Source of the DNA: Frateuria_A sp035944355
Lineage (GTDB): Bacteria; Pseudomonadota; Gammaproteobacteria; Xanthomonadales; Rhodanobacteraceae
Assembly (NCBI RefSeq): GCF_035944355.1
Contig: NZ_DASZBH010000007.1
Coordinates: forward strand, 1 to 64,000
Reading direction: 5' to 3'
Length of the DNA stretch: 64,000 nucleotides
Made by a program: the position numbers and the translations under genes. Shown one piece after another: positions 8,937 to 17,097 of this stretch (position 1 is the first letter of the stretch; each line of letters starts with the position of its first letter). The notes under the pieces were generated by a model. That model was not told where the DNA came from and did not search any database. It was given only the letters and a program-made list of their open reading frames with translations.

Positions 8937-9371
8937 ATGAAACGCCTGCCTTCCCTGCTGCTGTTGGCCGCTGCAAGCTGCACCACCGCGTTTGCCGGCA
9001 ATGCGCCCCCCGCGCACAAGCCGTTGCCTTATGCGCAGTGCATCCAGATCGACAAGATCGCCGAGTGGCACATCGTCGACGCCCGCACCGCGTTGGTGCG
9101 CACCGGGCCTTATCGCTACCTGGTGCACCTGCAGGCCGATTGCCCCCGATTGGGTGTGGGCCTGCCCGGCTTCAGGCTTCGCGCCAGCGAAGCGAACAAG
9201 GCCGTCGGCGGGGGCCGCATCTGCGGCGAGGTGGGCGAGACGGCGAGCGCCCGCGACCAGCCGCCGTGCGCGATCGCTTCGGTCTCCCTGGTGGACCAGG
9301 CCAAGTTCGATCAGTTGCGCGAGCACGCCCTGCACCACGGCATTGGTGCCGAACCGCCGCCTGCGAAATGA
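8937..9371 (+). CDS. Small exported protein of unknown function (DUF6491-like)
   Basis: 144 residues with a clear signal peptide (KR followed by LPSLLLLAAASCTTAFA, cleavage near 20). The mature part has four cysteines (in AQCIQID, ADCPRL, GRICGE and PPCAIAS), suggesting two disulfides in the periplasm, and a YRYLVHL strand. It resembles small Xanthomonadales periplasmic proteins with no assigned function. An AGGTG ribosome site sits just ahead of the ATG. It stands alone, divergent from egtB and followed by a strong hairpin at 9383. Confidence 0.6.
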   Translation: MKRLPSLLLLAAASCTTAFAGNAPPAHKPLPYAQCIQIDKIAEWHIVDARTALVRTGPYRYLVHLQADCPRLGVGLPGFRLRASEANKAVGGGRICGEVGETASARDQPPCAIASVSLVDQAKFDQLREHALHHGIGAEPPPAK

Positions 9372-9382
9372 TTCCGCCAAAC

Positions 9383-9413
9383 GAGAAGGGCCCGGCGATG
9401 CCGGGCCCTTCTC
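9383..9413. terminator. Perfect 14-bp hairpin, probable bidirectional terminator
   Basis: GAGAAGGGCCCGGC, a three-base loop GAT, and its exact complement lie between two convergent genes. No long T run follows on the plus strand; the minus-strand reading has only a short GTTT, so termination strength is uncertain. Confidence 0.6.
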
Positions 9414-9431
9414 ATGGCGAACGCAAAAGAC

Positions 9432-9860
9432 TCAATCGTCGTCGTCGCCGACGTAGCGGGTCGGCGGAGCCTCGTAGACGGTGCGTGTTTCGATGACACG
9501 CCGGGTCACGACCGGCTCTTCGTAGATGACCTGCACCGGGCGCCGGTACACCGGCTGCTCGTAAACCACGGTACGTGGCGGCGGGTTCAGGGCATTGTCG
9601 ACCAGCCCGATCACCGCACCGGTGACGATGGCGCCGGCGATCCAGCGCCCGCCGCTCCAGTGGCCGCCTTCACGGCGGTAACCGTCATGCCAGTCGCGGT
9701 CGTAGCGGTCGCCATGCCAGTCGCGATCGTAGTGACCGCCACCGCGCCAGTCGCGGTCGTGCCAGCCATGCGCCGAGGCAGCCGTAGGCAGCGCCGCAGC
9801 CGATGCCACCAGAAGCGCGGCCATCGCCAGAGCGGGTTTGCTTAGCCAACGCTTGGTCAT
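9432..9860 (-). CDS. Exported Arg/Asp/Trp-rich protein with glycine-rich hydrophobic segment
   Basis: 142 residues. A signal peptide (to ALPTAASA, about residue 30) is followed by repeated RDWH/DRYDRDW units rich in Asp, Arg, His and Trp, then a hydrophobic glycine/alanine stretch (WIAGAIVTGAVIGLVDNAL) and a Pro/Val/Arg tail ending in four aspartates. Start at ATG 9860, chosen for the GGAGG a few bases upstream. It resembles small surface or glycine-zipper proteins but no domain can be named. Function unknown. Confidence 0.65.
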   Translation of the reverse strand: MTKRWLSKPALAMAALLVASAAALPTAASAHGWHDRDWRGGGHYDRDWHGDRYDRDWHDGYRREGGHWSGGRWIAGAIVTGAVIGLVDNALNPPPRTVVYEQPVYRRPVQVIYEEPVVTRRVIETRTVYEAPPTRYVGDDDD

Positions 9861-9975
9861 GATTTTCGCCTCCATCCGGGCGACGGTGCCCGTGGCGACG
9901 ATGCTCCGTCCGGTGGGCTTAATCGCCACTTAAGCGATACGGCCGTTTCCAAGCGAGCCTCAGCCGGCGCTTGGG

Positions 9976-12162
9976 CTACCGCTTGATGCGGGCGCTGTCC
10001 CATGGGTTGACGGCCGCATCCGGGCGGCGCGGGCGCAGCAACCAGCAGCCGTGGATGTCGGCGCGGCGGGCGAAGTCGAAAGGAATGCTGGCCGCGCTCC
10101 AGTCCTCGATGGCGAAGCGTTCTTCCAGCGCCGGGCGGTCGAGCTTGAACCGGCGGTAGTTGTTGGAGAACACGATCACCCCATCGTTCGCCAGGCGGCC
10201 GGCGCAGGCCAGCAGCAGCGCGGCATGGTCGCGCTGCACGTCGAAATCCTCGGCGCGCTTGGAATTGGAGAACGTCGGCGGGTCGACGTAGACGAGCCCA
10301 TAGCGGCCGTGGTCGTTGCGCAGGAAGGCGGTCGCGTCGGCCTGCACCAGCCGGTGCGCCGCCCCGGTAAAGCCGTTGCGCGCGAGATTGCGCGAGGCCC
10401 ACTCCAGATACGTGCCGGAGAGATCGACGCTGGTGGTGTCGCGCGCGCCACCGGCGGCGGCGTACACGCTGGCGGTGGCGGTATAGGCGAACAGGTTGAG
10501 GAAGCGTTGCCCCTTGGCCAGCTCGCGCAGCTTCGCGCGCACCAGGCGATGGTCGAGGAACAGCCCGGTATCGAGATAGTCGGTCAGGTTGACCAGGAAG
10601 GTCAGGCCGCCCTCCTCCACTTCGTGGAATTGCCCGCGCTGGTCGAAACGGCCGTACTTGGCGCCGCCCTTGCCGCGCTCGCGGGTCTTCAGCGCGATGC
10701 GCTCGCGCGGCACTCCGAGCACTTCACCGGCGACGCGCACGATCTCGCGCAGCCGCGTGCGCGCCACGTCGGCCGGCACCTCGGCCGGTGCGCGGTACTC
10801 CTGCACGTGCAACCAGGAGTCGCCGCCTGCGCTGCCATAGACGTCGATCGCCGCCGCATACTCGGGCAGGTCCTGGTCGTAGGCGCGCCAGCAAAAGACG
10901 CCTTCACGGACGAGCCGCTTGCGCTGGTGGCGCAGCGTCTTCTCCAGCCGGTTCCTGAGCATCTGTGCGCCGGCCGAAAGCGGCCTGGGCTCGCGGGCGA
11001 CCGGTTCCCGCGGTGACAGGTCGAAGGTCAGCAGTACGGTTTCCAGCGCGCCGTTGTAGAGCACGTAGCGCTTGTCCGCATGCAGTCCGAGCGCGCGCCC
11101 CAGCTCCGCGTCGCCGGCGAGCACGGCACCGCGCCAGCCGGTGAAGCGCTCGCGCAACGCATCGCCCAGGGCGCGATAGAGCGCGGGCATCTGCGCACGC
11201 TCGCCCAACCGCTCGCCATAGGGCGGATTGGTGATGACCAGGCCCGCCGGGGAGCCCGGCGGCTGCGAGACATGTGCCACGTCGCGTTTTTCCAGGGTCA
11301 TGAAGCCGGCGACGCCTGCTTCCTGCGCGTTGCGCTTGGCCACCTGCAGCATGCGCGAGTCGGCGTCGGAGCCGAAGAACGCCGCGCGCAGCCCGCGCAG
11401 CCCTGCCTCGGCGCGCTCGCGCGCCTCGTCCAGCAGGCCGCGCCACAGCGCGATGTCGTGCTGCCGCCAACCGAGGAAACCGAAGTACTCCCGGCGCAAG
11501 CCCGGCGCGACGTCCGCGGCCATCAGCGCGCCTTCGATCAGCAGCGTGCCGGAGCCGCACATGGGATCGAGCAGGGCACCGCCGGCGGCATGGATCTGTG
11601 GCCAGTGCGCACGCAGCAGCATTGCGGCAGCCAGGTTCTCCTTCAGCGGCGCCTCGCCCTGGGCCTCGCGCCAGCCACGCCGGTGCAGCGGCGTACCGGC
11701 CAGGTCCAGCGACAGGATCGCGCGGTCGCGCTTCAGGCGCAGGTTCAGGCGGACGTCCGGCTCTTCGGTATCCACGCCCGGACGGGCGCCCTCGCGCTGC
11801 CGGAACTGGTCGACCACCGCGTCCTTCACCCGCTGGGCGACGAACTGGCTGTGCGTGAGCTTGCTCAGCGCCGCATGCGCGTCGACCGCAAGGGTGCCGT
11901 GCGGGGCCAGGTGCTGTGACCAATCGATCGTCTGCACGCCGGCGTAGAGCGCCTCATCGTCGGCCGCATCGAACTCGGCCAGCGGTAGCAGCACACGGCT
12001 GGCCAGGCGCGACCACAGGCAGGCGCGGTAGGCGGTCTGCAGCGTGCCCGTGAAACGCACGCCGGCCAGCGCCTCGTGCGCTTCGGCCGCGCCCAGCGCG
12101 AGCAGTTCGTCGCGCAGCAGGTACTCCAGGCCCTTGGGGCAGGTGGCGAAGTACCCGTTCAT
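9976..12162 (-). CDS. rlmL: Bifunctional 23S rRNA methyltransferase RlmKL
   Basis: Makes m2G2445 and m7G2069 in 23S rRNA. The 728 residues hold an N-terminal THUMP/RlmL half with the catalytic NPPYGERLG motif and PMCGSGTLLIEG, and a C-terminal RlmK half with LNLFAYTATASVYAAAGGA and DPPTFSNSKR. Length and order match the gammaproteobacterial fusion. Start at ATG 12162 (MNGYFATCPKGLEYLL). The ATG overlaps the stop of a small hydrolase gene (ATGA, 12159-12162), implying translational coupling. Confidence 0.95.
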   Translation of the reverse strand: MNGYFATCPKGLEYLLRDELLALGAAEAHEALAGVRFTGTLQTAYRACLWSRLASRVLLPLAEFDAADDEALYAGVQTIDWSQHLAPHGTLAVDAHAALSKLTHSQFVAQRVKDAVVDQFRQREGARPGVDTEEPDVRLNLRLKRDRAILSLDLAGTPLHRRGWREAQGEAPLKENLAAAMLLRAHWPQIHAAGGALLDPMCGSGTLLIEGALMAADVAPGLRREYFGFLGWRQHDIALWRGLLDEARERAEAGLRGLRAAFFGSDADSRMLQVAKRNAQEAGVAGFMTLEKRDVAHVSQPPGSPAGLVITNPPYGERLGERAQMPALYRALGDALRERFTGWRGAVLAGDAELGRALGLHADKRYVLYNGALETVLLTFDLSPREPVAREPRPLSAGAQMLRNRLEKTLRHQRKRLVREGVFCWRAYDQDLPEYAAAIDVYGSAGGDSWLHVQEYRAPAEVPADVARTRLREIVRVAGEVLGVPRERIALKTRERGKGGAKYGRFDQRGQFHEVEEGGLTFLVNLTDYLDTGLFLDHRLVRAKLRELAKGQRFLNLFAYTATASVYAAAGGARDTTSVDLSGTYLEWASRNLARNGFTGAAHRLVQADATAFLRNDHGRYGLVYVDPPTFSNSKRAEDFDVQRDHAALLLACAGRLANDGVIVFSNNYRRFKLDRPALEERFAIEDWSAASIPFDFARRADIHGCWLLRPRRPDAAVNPWDSARIKR

Positions 12163-12677
12163 GCCAGTGCGTCGAGGAACAGCGCGAACTGCCGTTCGAT
12201 CGCCGCGAGGCTGCCGCCCAGGCGGTGGTCGTCGTCCAGGACCAGCAAGGGCAGCTGGCGGCGGCCGGCGAAGGCGTAGATATCGTCCAGCGGACAGACT
12301 TCGTCGCGCCAGCCATGGACCAGCAGCGTGGGCACGTCCTGGCGGGCGTCCAGCGCAACGTCGAACCCCGGAATCGCCTCGGGCGTGGCGAGCAGGAACA
12401 GGCCGGCGACCGGATGATCCAGCGAAGCCAGCGCGGATACGAATGCGCCCATGCTGGAGCCGACCAGCAACGGCGGCGTGCCGCAGGCGGCGATCGCGGC
12501 GTTGAGGCGCGCCAGCCGCGGCGCTACCGAACCGGCGTGGCCACGCGCGTCGTCCTCGCGGTAATCGGGCCGCTGCGTGCGCCAGCCGCGCCCCTCGGCC
12601 AGCGCCACCAGCGCGCTCACCTTGGTGGCTTCGGGGCTGGAGCCGGAGCCGTGCGAAAGAAGGATCGTGCCGTGCAT
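12159..12677 (-). CDS. Small alpha/beta hydrolase (dienelactone-hydrolase-like)
   Basis: 172 residues with an early LSHGSGSSP, nucleophile elbow GSSMGAF (Ser near 94), and later LLVHGWRDEVCP with a candidate acid and DDDHRLGG with a candidate His. This compact form, with no lid domain, resembles the YcjY/DUF-type hydrolases often found beside housekeeping genes. Substrate unknown. It is first in a coupled pair with rlmL and divergent from ampD; the 65-base gap must hold both promoters. Confidence 0.75.
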   Translation of the reverse strand: MHGTILLSHGSGSSPEATKVSALVALAEGRGWRTQRPDYREDDARGHAGSVAPRLARLNAAIAACGTPPLLVGSSMGAFVSALASLDHPVAGLFLLATPEAIPGFDVALDARQDVPTLLVHGWRDEVCPLDDIYAFAGRRQLPLLVLDDDHRLGGSLAAIERQFALFLDALA

Positions 12678-12742
12678 CGCCCGGGTCTCGTGGCCGCCGT
12701 GGGACCGCGCATGATAGCCGGTGCCGTGCGAGACTTCCCGCC

Positions 12743-13297
12743 ATGTGCGCCATCACCGACCAGCCGCTGCCCTATGTCGACCGCCTGCCCGAGCGCCCGG
12801 CCGAAGCAGTGACGCTGGCGGTGATCCACTGCACCGAACTGCCCGATCTCGCCACCGCACGCGAATATGGCGAGAAAGTGCTCTACGAGAGCGGCGCTGG
12901 CAACAGCGGGCACTACTACATCGACCGCGACGGCCGCATCGCTTGCTACGTGCCCGGCACGCGCATCGCCCACCACGTGCGGGGCCGCAACGCCGACTCG
13001 ATCGGCATCGAGCTGGTCAATCGCGGGCGCTACCCCGATTGGTTCGCGGCAGGCAACCAGACCATGAGCGAGCCGTATCCGCCGGCGCAGGTCGAAGCCC
13101 TGTGCCGGCTGCTGGCGCAGCTTCGAAAGGATTTCCCGAACCTGCGCGCGGTGGCCGGCCACGAGGACCTGGACACCGCCCGCGTGCCGGCCAGCGACGA
13201 TCCCCAGGTGACGGTGCCGCGCAAGCTCGATCCCGGCCCGCTGTTCCCGTGGGACGCGATCGTTCCCGCATGCGGGCTGGAGCGCATCAGGGCCTGA
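12743..13297 (+). CDS. ampD: AmpD-type 1,6-anhydro-N-acetylmuramyl-L-alanine amidase
   Basis: Cleaves the lactyl-amide bond in recycled muropeptides in the cytoplasm. 184 residues of the Amidase_2 fold. Zinc ligands by pattern are H29 (VIHCTE), H140 (AGHEDLD) and D163 (RKLDPGP), with the NSGHYYIDRDG strand between. No signal peptide, as in AmpD. Between the second and third ligand there is a longer loop (TARVPASDDPQVTV) than in E. coli AmpD. No ampE follows. Cytoplasmic recycling is inferred from family. Confidence 0.88.
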   Translation: MCAITDQPLPYVDRLPERPAEAVTLAVIHCTELPDLATAREYGEKVLYESGAGNSGHYYIDRDGRIACYVPGTRIAHHVRGRNADSIGIELVNRGRYPDWFAAGNQTMSEPYPPAQVEALCRLLAQLRKDFPNLRAVAGHEDLDTARVPASDDPQVTVPRKLDPGPLFPWDAIVPACGLERIRA

Positions 13298-13364
13298 GCG
13301 GCTGGCGGCGAGCGCAACCGTCTCTCTCTGCAGGGATAGGGCCGAAGGCGCTGCGGCGGTCCTC

Positions 13365-13370
13365 TATAAT
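13365..13370 (+). promoter_or_regulatory. Possible -10 element (TATAAT) upstream of tesB
   Basis: A perfect TATAAT occurs 30 bases ahead of the tesB ATG in otherwise GC-rich DNA. No good -35 is visible at 16-18 bases, so this is only a candidate. Confidence 0.35.
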
Positions 13371-13399
13371 CCGCTATCCCCCACGCACACGGACATCCC

Positions 13400-14266
13400 A
13401 TGCGGGAAGAGCACGTCAAGGAACTGGTGGAGCTGCTGCAGTTGGAGCGGCTGGAAGACAACCTGTTCCGCGGCCAGAGCCGCGACATCGGAACGCGTTT
13501 CGTGTTCGGCGGCCAGGTGCTGGGCCAGGCCCTGGCGGCCGCGCAGCAGACCGTCGACCCCAGTCGCGAAGCGCACTCGCTGCACGCCTATTTCCTGCGT
13601 GCGGGCGACATCGAGGCGCCGATCGTCTATTCGGTGGAGCGCGCGCGCGACGGCGGCAGCTTCTCGGCTCGGCGCGTGGTGGCGATCCAGCACGGACAGC
13701 CGATTCTCAACGGCGCGATTTCCTTTCAGGAACCCGAGAAGGGTTTCGAGCACCAGAGCGCCATGCCCGAAGTGCCCGCGCCGGAAGACGTCGAACCCAT
13801 GCGCCACCTGCCGCCGGACGAACTGGCCAAGCTGCCGGTGAAGCTGCAGCGCTGGCTGGGCATCGACGGCCCGTTCGAGTTCCGCCAGGTGTGGCCGCGC
13901 GACGAGCTGCGCCCGACCAAGCGGCCGCCGATCCAGCACATCTGGTTCCGCCTGACCGCGCCGATCGGCGACTCGCCCGTGCTGCACCGTGCACTGCTGG
14001 CCTATGCCTCGGACTTCCACCTGATCGGTACGGCCACGCTGCCGCACGGCATCTCCTACATGACCCACAACGTGCAGATGGCCAGCCTCGACCATGCGCT
14101 GTGGTTCCACCGCCCCTTCCGCGTGGACGAATGGCTGCTGTACTCGTTCGACAGCCCCACGGCGCAGGGCGGCCGTGGCCTCGCGCGCGGGCAGATTTTC
14201 AGCCGCGACGGCGCTCTGGTCGCCTCCACCGCGCAGGAAGGGCTGATCCGCCTGCGCGGCGAGTGA
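13400..14266 (+). CDS. tesB: Acyl-CoA thioesterase II
   Basis: Hydrolyses medium and long-chain acyl-CoA to free fatty acid and CoA. The 288 residues form the double hot-dog fold of TesB. Visible are FGGQVLGQALAAAQQTV (about 35-51), SLHAYFLRAGD, RDGGSFSARRVVAIQHG, then the second hot dog with YASDFHLIGTA and DHALWFHRPFRVDEW and the end RGLARGQIFSRDG. Starts at ATG 13400 and is followed 17 bases later by the DUF2007-like gene, so a two-gene transcript is possible. Confidence 0.95.
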   Translation: MREEHVKELVELLQLERLEDNLFRGQSRDIGTRFVFGGQVLGQALAAAQQTVDPSREAHSLHAYFLRAGDIEAPIVYSVERARDGGSFSARRVVAIQHGQPILNGAISFQEPEKGFEHQSAMPEVPAPEDVEPMRHLPPDELAKLPVKLQRWLGIDGPFEFRQVWPRDELRPTKRPPIQHIWFRLTAPIGDSPVLHRALLAYASDFHLIGTATLPHGISYMTHNVQMASLDHALWFHRPFRVDEWLLYSFDSPTAQGGRGLARGQIFSRDGALVASTAQEGLIRLRGE

Positions 14267-14283
14267 GGCATTAGACTCGCACC

Positions 14284-14676
14284 ATGCGCCCGCTCTACAC
14301 CTCGCCCCGCCAGGAAAACATCGACCGCGTCGTCGCGCTGCTCGCCGAACACGGCATCGAGACGACCATTACCGGCCGTTCCAACTGGAACCGCCCCAGC
14401 TACCAGCGCTTCAGCTATTCCCAGCGCAATGAGAACCGCGAGAGCTGGCCACAAGTTTGGATCAACCGCGCCGACGACTACACCCGGGCGCGCGCCCTGA
14501 TGCGCGGGATCGGCATCGAGCCGATGGTGCGCCACGGCGAGGAGCTCGCCCTCGCGCGCAACCCCACGCCCGAATCGCGGCGCGCCGGCGTGGCGACGCG
14601 GGTGAGGCGCATCGTCCTGCTGGCGCTTGCCGCCGCGTTCGTGGTGCTGATGCTGCGCTACATGGGCAAGCTCTAG
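14284..14676 (+). CDS. DUF2007-like protein with C-terminal membrane anchor
   Basis: 130 residues. The N-terminal 80 residues resemble the DUF2007 / putative signal-transducing fold (PRQENIDRVVALLAEHGIETTI, then YTRARALMRGIGIEP), and residues about 105-126 form one membrane helix (RIVLLALAAAFVVLMLRYM), so the soluble part probably faces the cytoplasm. Similar Xanthomonad proteins carry only vague pathogenicity-related labels. Probably co-transcribed with tesB. Function unknown. Confidence 0.65.
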   Translation: MRPLYTSPRQENIDRVVALLAEHGIETTITGRSNWNRPSYQRFSYSQRNENRESWPQVWINRADDYTRARALMRGIGIEPMVRHGEELALARNPTPESRRAGVATRVRRIVLLALAAAFVVLMLRYMGKL

Positions 14677-14710
14677 CGGCCATCAGGTCAAAACGGCCTT
14701 CTCGGAAAAT

Positions 14711-14741
14711 TTGCAACCGTGCGGCGGCGCGGTCATAGAAT
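14711..14741 (+). promoter_or_regulatory. Candidate promoter of bpt, possibly giving leaderless mRNA
   Basis: TTGCAA (14711-14716) and TAGAAT (14736-14741, 19-base spacer) or CATAGA (14734-14739, 17-base spacer) lie directly ahead of the bpt ATG at 14748. With TAGAAT as -10, transcription would begin at or very near the A of the ATG. No Shine-Dalgarno sequence is visible. Confidence 0.4.
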
Positions 14742-14747
14742 CGGCTC

Positions 14748-15452
14748 ATGCGCTCCGAACGCGTCCGCCTGTTCCAGACCTTGCCGCACACCTGCGGTTA
14801 TTTCGCCGAGCGCACAGCCCAGAACCTGGTGATCGATCCGGCCGCACCGCGCCTGGACCAGCTCTACGGCCCGGCGCTGGAGCGCGGCTTCCGCCGTGCC
14901 GGTGGGCACCTGTACTACCCCAACTGCCCGCAGTGCCACGCCTGCACGCCCTGCCGCATCGACGTCGAGGGCTTCTCGCCGGACCGCTCGCAGCGGCGCT
15001 GCCTCAAGCGCAACGCAGACCTCACCGTGGTCGAGTGCATGGCCGGCTACAACGCCGAGCGCCATGCGCTGTACGAGCGCTACCTGCGCATCCGCCACAG
15101 CGGCGGAGGCATGGACGAGGCCGACGCGAGCGACTTCCGCCGCTTCCTGACGGCGCCGTGGAGCCCCACGCTGTTCCTCGAATTCCGTCGCGGAGCGCGC
15201 TTGGTCGCGGTAGCCGTCACCGACGTGTGCCTCAACGGGCTGTCGGCGGTTTACACCTTTTTCGACCCGGACGAGGCCACCCGCAGCCTGGGCACCTACG
15301 CCATCCTGCAGCAGGTGCAGCTGGCCCGCCGCCGCGGCCTGCCGTGGGTGTATCTGGGCTTCTGGATCGAAGGCCACCCGAAGATGGACTACAAGCGCCG
15401 GTTCCACCCGCTGCAGGTCCGCACGCGCGAGGGCTGGATAGCGCTGGCCTGA
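14748..15452 (+). CDS. bpt: Aspartate/glutamate leucyltransferase (N-end rule)
   Basis: Transfers leucine from Leu-tRNA to proteins with N-terminal Asp or Glu, marking them for ClpAP through ClpS. 234 residues of the arginyltransferase-like family: CGYFAERTAQN at the start, the cysteine cluster CPQCHACTPCR (about 60-70), LKRNADLTV, and the GNAT-like C-terminal half with LGTYAILQQVQLARRRGL and YLGFWIEGHPKMDYKRRF. The Bpt/Ate split rests on length and on common occurrence in Xanthomonadales. It converges on the FMN enzyme gene. Confidence 0.93.
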   Translation: MRSERVRLFQTLPHTCGYFAERTAQNLVIDPAAPRLDQLYGPALERGFRRAGGHLYYPNCPQCHACTPCRIDVEGFSPDRSQRRCLKRNADLTVVECMAGYNAERHALYERYLRIRHSGGGMDEADASDFRRFLTAPWSPTLFLEFRRGARLVAVAVTDVCLNGLSAVYTFFDPDEATRSLGTYAILQQVQLARRRGLPWVYLGFWIEGHPKMDYKRRFHPLQVRTREGWIALA

Positions 15453-15467
15453 GCGCCAGCGTCCACG

Positions 15468-17003
15468 TCAAGTGGAAGGTTGGCCGGAGGCCGCTCTGGC
15501 CGAGCCCGGTTCGGGATACGGGAACAGCCTGACCAGCGGCACCGACAGGCCGTCGTCGCCCACCACGCGGCAATGGGTGCGATCGAGCTGGCGCGGATCG
15601 TCCACGCCGCAGCTGTGCGCGATGATGCCGACCTCGCACATCAGGTTGCGCGCGTAGTTCGCCACCTTCTCGGTCTTGTCGGTCACCACCAGGCCGCGCT
15701 GCAGTTTCGGGTTCTGCGTGGTGATGCCGGTCGGGCAGGTGTTGCGGTTGCACTGGAGCGACTGGATGCAGCCGAGCGCCAGCATGAAGCCGCGCGCGGA
15801 ATTGACGAAGTCGGCGCCCATCGACAGCGCCCAGGCCACGTCGTAGGCGGTGATGCGCTTGCCCGAGCAGATCACCTTGATGCGCTCGCGCAGGCCCTTT
15901 GCGATCAGCGTGTCGATGAGCGCCGGCAGCGCCTCGTGCAGGGGCAGGCCCACCCCTTCCATCAAGGTCTGCGGCGCGGCGCCGGTGCCGCCCTCGGAGC
16001 CGTCGACGATGATGAAGTCCGGCGCGCTCTCGATGCCGCGCCTCCACACCTCGTCGCACAGTTCGGCGATCCAGTCGCAGTCGCCGAGCACCGCCTTGAA
16101 GCCGGTCGGCTTGCCGCCGACCTCGCGCACGTGCGCGATGGCGTCGAGCAGTTGCGGCACGTCGGCGATGTCCAGATGCCGATTGGGGCTTTGCGAATCC
16201 TCGCCTACGGGAATGCCGCGGATGGCGGCGATCTCCGGCGTCACCTTGATGCCCGGCAGCAGGCCGCCCATGCCGGGCTTGGCGCCCTGACCGAGTTTGA
16301 TGCTGACCATCTTCACCTGGGCATGCGCGCAGATCGCGCGCAGCTTGTCGTCGTCGAGCCGGCCGTCGGTGGTGCGCACGCCGTACTTGGCGGTGCCGAT
16401 CTCGAACACGATGTCGCAGCCGCCCTCCAGGTGGTAGGGCGCCAGGCCGCCCTCGCCGGTGTCCAGCCAGATGCCGGCCTTGGCCGCACCGAAGGAAAGC
16501 GCGCGCACTGCCGGCGCCGACAACGCGCCGAAGCTCATCGCCGAGATGTTGAAGAAGGCGGCGTGGTCGTAGGGCTCGCGCGCGTATGGGCCAATCCGCA
16601 CCGGCTTGGGTGGAACGTGATGGCCTTCCAGCTTGGGGAACGGGGCGTTGACGAAGAAGGGCACGCCTTCGGCGGAAAGATCGCGCGTGCTGCCGAAGCC
16701 GATGGTGGTGTCGGCGTTCTTGGCTGCGCGGTAGACCCATACACGCTGGGCGCGGTTGAAGGGCAGCTCCTCGCGGTCGCTGGCGAACAGGTACTGGCGG
16801 AAGAACTCACCCAGGCGCAGGAAGCCGTAGCGGAAATGGCCGATGACGGGGAAGTTGCGCAGCACCGCGTTGCCGGTCTGGTAGCGGTCGCCGATCCACA
16901 CCGCCACGACCATGGCAGCGGTCAGCACGAGCGCGAGCAGGAACAAGGCCGTGAGCGTTTGCACCACGACGATGAGCCAGTGCGAGAAGCCTTCCGACGC
17001 CAT
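15468..17003 (-). CDS. Membrane-anchored FMN-binding glutamate synthase domain protein
   Basis: 511 residues. An N-terminal membrane helix (about 8-32, LIVVVQTLTALFLLALVL) is followed by the FMN-binding domain of glutamate synthase, with FNISAMSFGALS, LGQGAKPGMGG, DGSEGGTGAAP and the CxxxxxCxxxxC iron-sulfur motif (CIQSLQCNRNTC). It lacks the GltB glutaminase domain and the GltD partner is not nearby, so glutamate synthesis is not assured; the natural donor and acceptor are unknown. ATG 17003 was chosen over an ATG 24 codons upstream because a purine-rich site (AAAGG, GGAAA) precedes it. Confidence 0.85.
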   Translation of the reverse strand: MASEGFSHWLIVVVQTLTALFLLALVLTAAMVVAVWIGDRYQTGNAVLRNFPVIGHFRYGFLRLGEFFRQYLFASDREELPFNRAQRVWVYRAAKNADTTIGFGSTRDLSAEGVPFFVNAPFPKLEGHHVPPKPVRIGPYAREPYDHAAFFNISAMSFGALSAPAVRALSFGAAKAGIWLDTGEGGLAPYHLEGGCDIVFEIGTAKYGVRTTDGRLDDDKLRAICAHAQVKMVSIKLGQGAKPGMGGLLPGIKVTPEIAAIRGIPVGEDSQSPNRHLDIADVPQLLDAIAHVREVGGKPTGFKAVLGDCDWIAELCDEVWRRGIESAPDFIIVDGSEGGTGAAPQTLMEGVGLPLHEALPALIDTLIAKGLRERIKVICSGKRITAYDVAWALSMGADFVNSARGFMLALGCIQSLQCNRNTCPTGITTQNPKLQRGLVVTDKTEKVANYARNLMCEVGIIAHSCGVDDPRQLDRTHCRVVGDDGLSVPLVRLFPYPEPGSARAASGQPST

Positions 17004-17097
17004 GGGTTTCCCCTTTCTTTGAAGCCCAGAGCCTAACCGATTGCGCCGCGCGGCCTCTCCCGTGCGACAAGGCAACCAGGCGCTGGGCCCGCTCGAG

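Noticed and set aside
10051..11016. Long plus-strand frame opposite rlmKL
   Set aside because: No ribosome site or domain; antisense to conserved methyltransferase motifs.
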